From Proteobacteria bacterium UBA1858 (GTDB taxonomy: Bacteria; Pseudomonadota; Gammaproteobacteria; UBA4575), in assembly GCA_002338385.1 (NCBI GenBank), contig DDIE01000070.1:15953-21630 (forward strand): a stretch of 5,678 nucleotides of DNA. The letters run 5' to 3'. Under the pieces are notes generated by a model, which was not told the origin of the DNA, did not search any database, and was given only the letters and a program-made list of their open reading frames with translations. How positions within the stretch are numbered: the stretch's first letter is position 1; the number at the start of each line of letters is the position of its first letter. Shown piece by piece: positions 1 through 5,678 of the stretch. The position numbers and the translations under genes were made by a program.

Positions 1-1
1 T

Positions 2-1417
2 GCGCGGGCCATGAAACAATTCAATTCCCTCCTGAATGCGGATGATTTACCCCCAGCATGGCAACAGGCCGTGCAAGAGCTGAGTGCGCCACAAGCCACC
101 GCGCATGACAGTGCACGCCTGTTATACGCGTTGATTGATGATGATTATCGCCCGGCCAGCACCCTCTATCAGGGCGAATTAGACCCTAGCCTAGCCAAAC
201 AAAAAATGGCAGAACGTTTGCAGGAAAATAAAGCCGACTTGCAATCTATGCTTAACCAATTACAACAAGAGCTTGTTGGTGACGCGCCGAACATGCCTGT
301 CGATGGCGAGGATGAGAGCAAACGTTTTCAGGTGAAAGAAATCGAAGATGATGAAATGCCTGATGGCTACCGGGTTGAATTGCAATACGATGATGACAGC
401 ATCGAGGCACCTGAGGACTTACAGGAGTTGCTCGATTCTATCCAGCAAGATCTGGGCACTATTCCAGATGACTATTTAGCGCATGATCAGGGCAACAGCG
501 CCACAGGTGAAGGCGAGCAACAGGTTCAGCTGCGCAATGATGATAACGAAGTGGTTTGGTATGACGAATGGGATCATTCACGCCAACAATATCATAAGCA
601 ATGGTGTCAGTTACGTGAATACGAAATTGACAGCCACACCACTGAATTTGTCGATCAAACACTCGCTAAGCATCGTGGTTTACTTAAACACTTGCATCGA
701 ACTTTTGAAGCACTGCGCGAGGAGGATCGACGTATCCGTAAACAACCGTATGGTGAAGATGTCGATCTGGATGCGGTTATCGGCTCCTATGCCGATATTA
801 TTAATGGTGAAGAAATTGATCAGAATTTGTTTATCAAACAACGCAAAGTGGACCGCAACATCGCAGTCATGTTCATGGTTGATATGAGTGGTTCAACGTC
901 TGGCTGGATCAATGAAATGGAGCGCGAGGCGCTGGTACTATTGTGTGAGTCTCTGGAAAAGCTGGGTGACCGCTATGCCATATATGGTTTTTCTGGGATC
1001 ACTCGCGAGCAATGTGATTTGTATAAAATTAAAGATTTTGAGGAAAACTATACCGATACGGTCAAAGGTCGGATTGCCAATATTAAGCCAAAAGACTATA
1101 CCCGCATGGGTGTCGCCATCCGCCACCTGTCCAAGCTGCTAGCCAAAGTTGAAGCCAAAACCAAAGTGTTGTTTACCTTATCTGATGGACGTCCCGACGA
1201 TCGTGATGGCTATCGCGGTGTGTATGGCATCGAAGACACGCGCCGCGCACTGGTCGAAGCAAAATATTTAGGTATCCACCCATTTTGCATTACCATCGAT
1301 GAGGAAGCGATGGATTATCTGCAACATATGTATGGCCCCGTTAACTTTGCTATTGTCGATCAGATCGACAAGCTGCCATTTAAAGTTTCTGACATCTACC
1401 GTCGCTTGACCGTGTAA
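2..1417 (+). CDS. NorD/CbbO-type VWA domain protein, C-terminal part (5' end outside window)
   Basis: This is a von Willebrand factor A protein of the NorD/CbbO type. In this family the VWA protein works with a MoxR-class AAA+ ATPase (NorQ/CbbQ) to activate a metalloenzyme such as nitric oxide reductase or Rubisco in the cytoplasm. Residue numbers count from the ATG at 11. Residues about 95-160 form a very acidic linker. YDEWD (184-188) and the following WC (198-199) are a family hallmark. The VWA domain runs from about 283 to 468, with MIDAS residues D291, S293 and S295 (DMSGS), T364 (YTRMG) and D392 (SDGRPDD). The segment YGIEDTRRALVEAK (405-418) is also typical. The frame stays open to the left edge with no stop, the ten bases before the ATG hold no Shine-Dalgarno sequence, and family members usually have 600-800 residues. 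I therefore read it as 5'-truncated by the window; a start at 11 is possible but less likely. The sequence does not decide between NorD and CbbO. Confidence 0.85.
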   Translation, partial: ARAMKQFNSLLNADDLPPAWQQAVQELSAPQATAHDSARLLYALIDDDYRPASTLYQGELDPSLAKQKMAERLQENKADLQSMLNQLQQELVGDAPNMPVDGEDESKRFQVKEIEDDEMPDGYRVELQYDDDSIEAPEDLQELLDSIQQDLGTIPDDYLAHDQGNSATGEGEQQVQLRNDDNEVVWYDEWDHSRQQYHKQWCQLREYEIDSHTTEFVDQTLAKHRGLLKHLHRTFEALREEDRRIRKQPYGEDVDLDAVIGSYADIINGEEIDQNLFIKQRKVDRNIAVMFMVDMSGSTSGWINEMEREALVLLCESLEKLGDRYAIYGFSGITREQCDLYKIKDFEENYTDTVKGRIANIKPKDYTRMGVAIRHLSKLLAKVEAKTKVLFTLSDGRPDDRDGYRGVYGIEDTRRALVEAKYLGIHPFCITIDEEAMDYLQHMYGPVNFAIVDQIDKLPFKVSDIYRRLTV

Positions 1418-1469
1418 ACTGGCACACATAAACATATACCATCGACCCAGCCAGTTAAGTTAGAGCCTG

Positions 1470-2642
1470 ATGCCAGATTTTTCATCCAGTGACCGCACTG
1501 CAGTCGTTCAGACCCCTATCATTCCTACCATCAATCAGTGGGTTCAGCAGCATCCCGGCACCATATCGCTGGGTCAGGGCGTAGCGTTTTACGGCCCGCC
1601 AAAGCAGACTTATGCCTATCTCGAGCATCATTTACACGAGCGCCATTGCGACTTGTATGGACCGGTTGAAGGTCTCCCGGAATTACAGCAGGCACTGACT
1701 GACAAGCTGCGGTCGCGCAATAATGTCGAAGTCAGCACGCAACAGGCATTATTTGTTACCGCAGGATCCAATATGGCCTTCAGCTCGCTTATGTTGGCCA
1801 TTACAGATCCGGGTGACGAAATAATTCTTCTCACGCCGTATTACTTTAATCATGAAATGGCTATTCGACTGGCCAATGCTCGCCCTGTGCTGGTGCCAAC
1901 CCTAGCCAACTTCCATCCGGATATCGATGCCATCCAGCATGCGATCACTGCTAAAACACGCGCTATAGTGACTGTTTCGCCCAATAATCCGACCGGGGCG
2001 GTGTATACCCCAGATGAGCTCATCGCGATCAACCAGCTGTGTGTGCAACATGGTCTCTATCACATCTCAGACGAAGCCTATGAAGATTTCGTGTACGACC
2101 ATCATCAACATTATTCTGTTGCTCAGCTGGATGCCAGTCAGGCACATACGATTAGTCTATTTTCGCTATCCAAGGCGTATGGTTTCGCTGGCTGGCGTGT
2201 GGGCTACATGCTGCTGCCACGAGCTTTACTGCTAGCACTCAAAAAGGTTCAGGATACTGTCTTGATTTCACCACCGATTGTCTCGCAGTTAGCGGCGATT
2301 GGTGCTCATCAGGCACCCTATCACTATATTCAGGATAAGCTGGCGGTCATCGATCAGGCACGCAGACACTGTCTCAGCCGTCTTAATCAGTCCGGTTTAC
2401 TGGCAACCCAAGCCAGCGCAGAGGGTGCTTTCTATGTCTTTGCGCAGCTCAAGATCCAACAAGACGATTTGCGCCTAAGCCAAACCCTTATTCGAGATCA
2501 CGCAGTCGCAGTGATCCCTGGCAGCGCTTTTGCGGCACCAGCGGGGACCTATTTACGGATTTCTTACGGGGCTTTGACACCCGCAACTGTGCAACAGGGC
2601 ATCAGCCAACTCATCACCGGCTTGCACAATCTGACGGGCTGA
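1470..2642 (+). CDS. Class I/II PLP-dependent aminotransferase (AspAT fold type I)
   Basis: This is a complete 390-residue cytoplasmic aminotransferase that moves an amino group from an amino acid to a 2-oxo acid through pyridoxal phosphate. The fold-type I motifs occur in order: SLGQG (33-37), YGPVEGLPEL (63-72), the cofactor-phosphate loop TAGSNM (97-102), NNPTG (172-176, with N173 near the PLP ring), SDEAY (200-204, with D201 pairing with the pyridine nitrogen), SLSKAYGFAGWRVGY (232-246, with Schiff-base lysine K235 and phosphate-binding R243), PGSAF (350-354) and the substrate-carboxylate arginine R363 in YLRISYG. Length is normal for the family. The substrate cannot be assigned. From memory, the HPGTISLGQG, DPGDEIILLTPYYFNHEM and AIVTVSPNNPTGAVY blocks resemble a clade common in cyanobacteria more than E. 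coli YbdL or AspC. The ATG at 1470 has only a weak purine stretch (TTAGAG) upstream. It lies 52 nt after the VWA gene on the same strand and may share its transcript. Confidence 0.92.
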   Translation: MPDFSSSDRTAVVQTPIIPTINQWVQQHPGTISLGQGVAFYGPPKQTYAYLEHHLHERHCDLYGPVEGLPELQQALTDKLRSRNNVEVSTQQALFVTAGSNMAFSSLMLAITDPGDEIILLTPYYFNHEMAIRLANARPVLVPTLANFHPDIDAIQHAITAKTRAIVTVSPNNPTGAVYTPDELIAINQLCVQHGLYHISDEAYEDFVYDHHQHYSVAQLDASQAHTISLFSLSKAYGFAGWRVGYMLLPRALLLALKKVQDTVLISPPIVSQLAAIGAHQAPYHYIQDKLAVIDQARRHCLSRLNQSGLLATQASAEGAFYVFAQLKIQQDDLRLSQTLIRDHAVAVIPGSAFAAPAGTYLRISYGALTPATVQQGISQLITGLHNLTG

Positions 2643-3137
2643 TTAATCAATGCCGACATGTAACTGCAAGTTGCGCTCCTGAATCTCATTGCGCATGGCA
2701 CAACGCATCTTGCCTGCCTCGAATAGTTTTTGCTCGGTATCAGACTCCAACTGCAGGCGTGGCACCGGCAGGGTCTTACCATTTTCATCCACCGAGACCA
2801 TGGTGAAATAACAAGATATCGCATGGTATTTTTTCTTTTCCCTGATGCGTTCGCCCTCGACTCTGATGCCAATTTCCATAGAACTACGGCCAACATAATT
2901 AACATTGCACTTAAAGGTCACTAAATCACCGACCGTAATTGGGTTTTTGAACACCACCTGATCCAGAGAGGCTGTCACCACATAGGTTTTACAATAGCGC
3001 GAGGCACAGGAAAAAGCCGCTTCATCCAACAATTTTAAAATCATACCGCCATGTACTTTGCCTGAAAAATTAGACATGTCAGGTGTCATCAATCGTGTCA
3101 TGAAAAGCTGTTTTTCTTGTTTCTTTGGTTTTGCCAT
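2643..3137 (-). CDS. Acyl-CoA thioesterase, single hotdog domain (YciA/ACOT7-like)
   Basis: This 164-residue protein is a hotdog-fold acyl-CoA hydrolase, which cleaves acyl-CoA thioesters to free fatty acid and CoA in the cytoplasm, typically as a multimer. The N-terminal segment LMTPDMSNFSGKVHGG (16-31) followed by MILKLLDEAA (32-41) matches the central-helix signature of the YciA/ACOT7 branch. By alignment from memory with the two hotdog repeats of mammalian ACOT7, N23 and D38 fall at the catalytic Asn and Asp positions. SLDQVVFKNPITVGDLV (57-73) and VGRSSMEIGIRV (82-93) are the usual following strands. The C-terminal tail, about 120-164, is charged and specific to this group. The ATG is preceded by a weak purine run (AGGCAAG) on the minus strand, and a good promoter lies just upstream. 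Chain-length preference cannot be read from the sequence. The gene converges on the aminotransferase with adjacent stop codons and diverges from prc. Confidence 0.9.
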   Translation of the reverse strand: MAKPKKQEKQLFMTRLMTPDMSNFSGKVHGGMILKLLDEAAFSCASRYCKTYVVTASLDQVVFKNPITVGDLVTFKCNVNYVGRSSMEIGIRVEGERIREKKKYHAISCYFTMVSVDENGKTLPVPRLQLESDTEQKLFEAGKMRCAMRNEIQERNLQLHVGID

Positions 3138-3166
3138 AATCTTGCCTGATTGTTAAATTACGTCAA

Positions 3167-3195
3167 TTTATAGTATGTATATCAGAGCGTTACAA
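3167..3195 (-). promoter_or_regulatory. Candidate sigma-70 promoter for the thioesterase gene
   Basis: Read on the minus strand, TTGTAA (plus coordinates 3190-3195) and TATAAA (3167-3172) are separated by exactly 17 nt, close to the TTGACA-17-TATAAT consensus. Transcription would start near 3160 and give a leader of about 20 nt before the ATG that ends at 3137. This is seen by eye only; no scoring matrix was run. Confidence 0.45.
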
Positions 3196-3231
3196 TAGAT
3201 ATGCTATATTCAACTGCAACTTAGCTGGGTG

Positions 3232-3348
3232 TCTCGAGGTATGTAAAATACAAGATTTCGAGATCTTCACCAATCCCTCTATAGTGGCACACAGCAACCG
3301 TCCGACTACGCATTTGATTTGTAGTAGGCTTGAGGGTGTGATTGGATG
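3232..3348 (+). promoter_or_regulatory. Structured intergenic element upstream of prc (possible RNA leader or small RNA)
   Basis: Three nested or neighbouring inverted repeats lie in the prc-thioesterase gap. Hairpin A pairs 3232-3240 with 3255-3263 (six Watson-Crick pairs from TCTCGA/TCGAGA, then two G-U pairs and one T-A). Long stem B pairs CCAATC 3270-3275 with GATTGG 3340-3345 and CCTC 3276-3279 with GAGG 3332-3335, leaving a four-base bulge at 3336-3339. Hairpin C sits inside it and pairs CCGACTAC 3302-3309 with GTAGTAGG 3321-3328 with one G/A mismatch. The A, then B enclosing C, layout resembles a folded RNA. I do not recognise it as a known riboswitch, and 6S RNA was considered without a convincing match. 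No strong plus-strand promoter is visible just upstream and no terminator follows. Confidence 0.3.
3252..3267. promoter_or_regulatory. 16-bp near-perfect dyad, possible operator
   Basis: AAGATTTCGAGATCTT is palindromic at 14 of 16 positions, with the two halves meeting at a central TCGA. It lies between the divergent thioesterase and prc genes, roughly 60 bp upstream of the thioesterase -35 box and 60 bp upstream of the best prc promoter candidate, where a dimeric regulator could act. It overlaps and competes with the 3' arm of the larger inverted repeat 3232-3263, so it could instead be part of an RNA switch. The binding protein is unknown. Confidence 0.25.
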
Positions 3349-3358
3349 TACCTATCAT
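3330..3358 (+). promoter_or_regulatory. Candidate sigma-70 promoter for prc
   Basis: TTGAGG (3330-3335) and TATCAT (3353-3358) are 17 nt apart, with four and five matches to the consensus hexamers. Transcription would begin near 3365, leaving a leader of about 34 nt before the GTG at 3399. A weaker overlapping alternative is TTGGAT (3342-3347) with TATACT (3365-3370), also 17 nt apart. If this promoter is the main one, most of the inverted repeats upstream act as DNA and not as a prc mRNA leader. Confidence 0.35.
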
Positions 3359-3398
3359 GCTCCCTATACTGACAACATTATTAACTAATCGATAAATT

Positions 3399-5495
3399 GT
3401 GCAAAATAAAATATTACTGGTTGGGCTAATCTGGATTCATATATTCATCCCCTACACTGCAGGGGCACTGGAAGATAGCAAGCTATCTCCCTCGATTGAG
3501 CACATGCGTAGTACCGACATCATTACCGATTTTCTGAGCCGCTACCATTATCGTAAATTCAGCATTGATGATGAGTTATCAGCGGCCATGTTCGAGCTCT
3601 ATATCGAATCACTGGATCCATCCAAAAGCTACTTTCTTGCCTCGGATATTGATCAATTCAGTCGCTACATACTCAATCTGGATGACGCTCTCAAGCTCAA
3701 CAATTTAACGCCAGCCTTCGAGATTTTTGCCGTGTATCAACAACGCGTGCAAGAGCGCATGCAGTTCGCTCTTGAACAGCTTGAGCATGATTTCGATTTC
3801 AGCATCGATGAGGACTATCAACTGCGTGATGAAGACGTCTATTTCCTCGCTACTTTGACCGAGCAGAACGATCTCTGGCGTAAGCGGGTCAAAAATGATG
3901 TGCTGTCATTACGCCTTGCCGACAAGCCATTCGAGGAGATTAAATCAACCCTCTCCAGGCGTTACCAGAATGTGCTCAAACGAACTCTGCAGTTGGATAA
4001 TAATGATATTTTCCAGACCTACATTAACTCTTTTGCCGGGACCATCGATCCACATACAAGTTACTTATCACCCCGCACTTACGATAATTTTGAAATTCGC
4101 ATGAGCTTGTCGCTAGAGGGCATAGGTGCGATTCTGAAATCGGATGGTGACTATACTGTTATCGAGCGGATTGTTTCCGGTGGACCGGCTGATCTGGCGG
4201 GTCAACTGCATGCCAAAGATAAAATCGTGGGCATTGCGCAACAAAATGAGGATGAATTTACCGACGTGATCGGTTGGCGTCTGGATGAAGTCGTGGAGCT
4301 TATCCGTGGACCCAAGGACACGCGAGTTAAATTACGTATTCTGCCTACCAGCAAAGGCAATGATGTTGCCCCGGAAGATATAGAAATTGTGCGCAACAAA
4401 ATCAGGCTGGAAGAACAGGCGGCTAAGAAAAACATCATCACCTTTGAGGACAGTGACCACAAAGCTGGAGTGATCACGATTCCCACGTTTTATATGGACT
4501 TCAACGCCTACCAGAGTGGCGATAAGAATTATCGCAGCACTACGCGTGATGTCGAGCAACTATTGGCCGAATTAGCCACTCAAGACATCGACAGTCTGGT
4601 CTTAGACTTACGCTCTAATGGGGGTGGCTCACTGCTAGAAGCAACCCAGTTAGCTGGTTTGTTCATCGATAAGGGACCGGTCGTACAAGTGCGTGATTCC
4701 AGTGGTCATATTGAAGTTCATCGCGACAAGGACTCTGGGATCAGTTATCAGGGACCACTGGTTGTGTTAGTGGATCGCTTCAGTGCTTCTGCCTCGGAAA
4801 TTGTCAGCAGCGCACTACAAGATTATGGTCGTGCGGTAGTCGTTGGTGAGACAACTTTTGGCAAGGGTTCAGTGCAACAACTGATCGATCTGGATCGACT
4901 CAACCGCAAGCAGACCGATAATCAACTTGGACAGCTGAAAGCAACAATCGCTCAGTACTTTCGCGTCAATGGTGAGAGCACACAACATCGTGGGGTAGTG
5001 CCTGACATTTTGTTTGAGTCTTCCTATGACAGAGATAAATATGGTGAGCGCGGCTTGGATAATGCGCTGCCCTGGACGAAGATTTCAGCGATCCACAAGC
5101 CACGTTCATTTATATCCAGCAAGACGGTCGATAATCTACTCCAGCGCCACATTGTGCGTACTGAATACGATGAGAAATATCAGGCCTTGTTGGATTTATA
5201 CGCCATGAACAATGACCTACAAAATCAAACCTCATTGTCACTTAATCAGACTAAGCGCGAGCTTGCCTTTGCTGAGCGTGACGAAAAACGCAAAGCGTTA
5301 GCCAAAATAATTGGCATCGAGACCCAAGATGAAGATGGCAATCCAGAGTTAGCGATCAATCCAGAAGAGCCAATCGTGTCAGCAGATGACGACATCAGCA
5401 AAGATATTTTGCTCCTAGAAGCCGCCCATATTTCGCTTGACTTGGGCATGGTCTGGGACGCTAAAAATCAACGCTTCTTTGCTGATGCAAATTAA
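3399..5495 (+). CDS. prc: Carboxy-terminal (tail-specific) processing protease Prc, S41A family
   Basis: This 698-residue periplasmic serine protease degrades or trims proteins from their C-termini. In E. coli the homologue (Tsp, 682 aa) processes FtsI, recycles peptidoglycan hydrolases with the adaptor NlpI and degrades SsrA-tagged proteins. A signal peptide spans 1-23, with K4, a hydrophobic core at 5-17 and a likely AGA cleavage site before L24. The N-terminal helical domain covers about 30-230 and ends in DPHTSYLSPR (217-226). A PDZ domain follows at about 232-320 (SLEGIGAIL, SGGPADLAG). The S41 core spans about 350-540, with RSNGGG (405-410), nucleophile S464 in FSASASE, E467, D475 and general-base K489 in TFGKGSVQQ; spacings match E. 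coli S430, E433, D441 and K455. The C-terminal DUF3340-type region is about 545-698. The start is GTG: an in-frame TAA at 3393-3395 rules out anything further upstream except ATT. No Shine-Dalgarno sequence is visible. Confidence 0.96.
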   Translation: MQNKILLVGLIWIHIFIPYTAGALEDSKLSPSIEHMRSTDIITDFLSRYHYRKFSIDDELSAAMFELYIESLDPSKSYFLASDIDQFSRYILNLDDALKLNNLTPAFEIFAVYQQRVQERMQFALEQLEHDFDFSIDEDYQLRDEDVYFLATLTEQNDLWRKRVKNDVLSLRLADKPFEEIKSTLSRRYQNVLKRTLQLDNNDIFQTYINSFAGTIDPHTSYLSPRTYDNFEIRMSLSLEGIGAILKSDGDYTVIERIVSGGPADLAGQLHAKDKIVGIAQQNEDEFTDVIGWRLDEVVELIRGPKDTRVKLRILPTSKGNDVAPEDIEIVRNKIRLEEQAAKKNIITFEDSDHKAGVITIPTFYMDFNAYQSGDKNYRSTTRDVEQLLAELATQDIDSLVLDLRSNGGGSLLEATQLAGLFIDKGPVVQVRDSSGHIEVHRDKDSGISYQGPLVVLVDRFSASASEIVSSALQDYGRAVVVGETTFGKGSVQQLIDLDRLNRKQTDNQLGQLKATIAQYFRVNGESTQHRGVVPDILFESSYDRDKYGERGLDNALPWTKISAIHKPRSFISSKTVDNLLQRHIVRTEYDEKYQALLDLYAMNNDLQNQTSLSLNQTKRELAFAERDEKRKALAKIIGIETQDEDGNPELAINPEEPIVSADDDISKDILLLEAAHISLDLGMVWDAKNQRFFADAN

Positions 5496-5499
5496 CTAA

Positions 5500-5678
5500 T
5501 CAGATAATAGATGTGAGCATTTGCACACTTAAAAACACTAGGAAAACTGCAAATACTTTTTTTAACGCGGGCACAGGCAAACGATGGGCTAGTTTGACAC
5601 CTACTGGGGCAGTGAAGTAACTCACCATAGAAATCAGAAGTACGGCGGGTAGGTATACGTAACCAAATAGATATTGAA
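5500..5678 (-). CDS. TSUP (TauE/SafE, DUF81) family membrane permease, C-terminal end (5' part outside window)
   Basis: The last 58 codons of a minus-strand gene are visible; the first complete codon is at plus 5674-5676 and the TGA stop is at 5500-5502. The peptide starts QYLFGYVYLPAVLLISMVSY and continues through TAPVGVKLAHRLPVPALKKVF into a final hydrophobic segment. This is the characteristic end of TSUP permeases: a GY(V/I)NLPA-like loop, a transmembrane helix, the APxGxxLAHRLP loop, then the last helix after LKKVF. The family comprises inner-membrane proteins thought to move sulfite, sulfoacetate, other organosulfonates or related anions. The substrate here cannot be read from the fragment. 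The gene converges on prc with only 4 nt between stop codons. Confidence 0.85.
   Translation of the reverse strand, partial: QYLFGYVYLPAVLLISMVSYFTAPVGVKLAHRLPVPALKKVFAVFLVFLSVQMLTSII

Noticed and set aside
459..1142. Overlapping open frames of 60-134 codons inside the VWA gene on both strands.
   Set aside because: They lie within a well-supported coding frame, show no recognisable domains and have atypical composition. They are shadow frames, as are similar ones inside the aminotransferase and prc genes.
1417..1456. Inverted repeat AACTGG/CCAGTT between the VWA and aminotransferase genes as a terminator or regulatory hairpin.
   Set aside because: It has only six pairs around a 28-nt loop, no T-tract and no flanking extension. 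It is expected by chance.
3196..3208. ATAG-ATATG-CTAT dyad and TATGCT/TATATT as a plus-strand promoter for the structured region.
   Set aside because: The arms are only four bases in AT-rich sequence, and no acceptable -35 hexamer lies 16-18 nt upstream of either -10-like sequence.
3231..3372. 6S RNA or a known riboswitch upstream of prc.
   Set aside because: The length and partial long-range pairing first suggested 6S RNA. The sequence does not match the E. coli 6S sequence as I remember it, there is no ygfA-like neighbour and no closing terminal stem, so it was left as an unassigned structured element.
5513..5528. Hairpin GTGAGC-ATTT-GCACAC just after prc as an intrinsic terminator.
   Set aside because: The stem has an A/A mismatch, is only five paired bases, and is not followed by a T-run on either strand. 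It also lies inside the TSUP coding sequence.
5561..5567. Run of seven T (AAAAAAA on the coding strand of the TSUP gene) as a terminator tail or slippage site.
   Set aside because: It encodes the conserved Lys-Lys of LKKVF, has no stem before it, and the frame continues normally to the stop, so coding constraint explains it.

Overview
The window looks like chromosomal DNA of a gammaproteobacterium. The best evidence is the Prc tail-specific protease, which follows the E. coli protein motif for motif from signal peptide to C-terminus. A NorD/CbbO-type von Willebrand A protein suggests a denitrifying or Rubisco-using (for example sulfur-oxidising or methylotrophic) lineage. The species cannot be fixed from sequence alone. 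There is no transposase, phage gene, CRISPR array, tRNA or rRNA.

Layout: (1) 2-1417, plus strand, the C-terminal part of a NorD/CbbO-like VWA protein that enters from the left edge. (2) 1470-2642, plus strand, a complete class I PLP-dependent aminotransferase, possibly co-transcribed with the VWA gene across a 52-nt gap. (3) 2643-3137, minus strand, a single-hotdog acyl-CoA thioesterase whose stop codon directly abuts that of the aminotransferase. (4) 3138-3398, a 261-nt divergent intergenic region with candidate promoters in both directions, a near-perfect 16-bp dyad and nested inverted repeats that could fold as RNA. (5) 3399-5495, plus strand, Prc, with a GTG start that has no visible Shine-Dalgarno sequence. 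(6) 5500-5678, minus strand, the last 58 codons of a TauE/SafE (TSUP) permease, 4 nt from the prc stop.

The genes do not form one pathway. They are housekeeping or accessory functions: AAA+/VWA-assisted metalloenzyme activation, amino-acid transamination, acyl-CoA hydrolysis, periplasmic proteolysis and anion export. Both convergent gene pairs are packed with essentially no spacer and no visible intrinsic terminator, so their 3' transcript ends probably overlap.

I found no clearly new biological system. The part least explained by known families is the structured region upstream of prc (about 3232-3395), with its competing inverted repeats, short upstream reading frames and SD-less GTG start.
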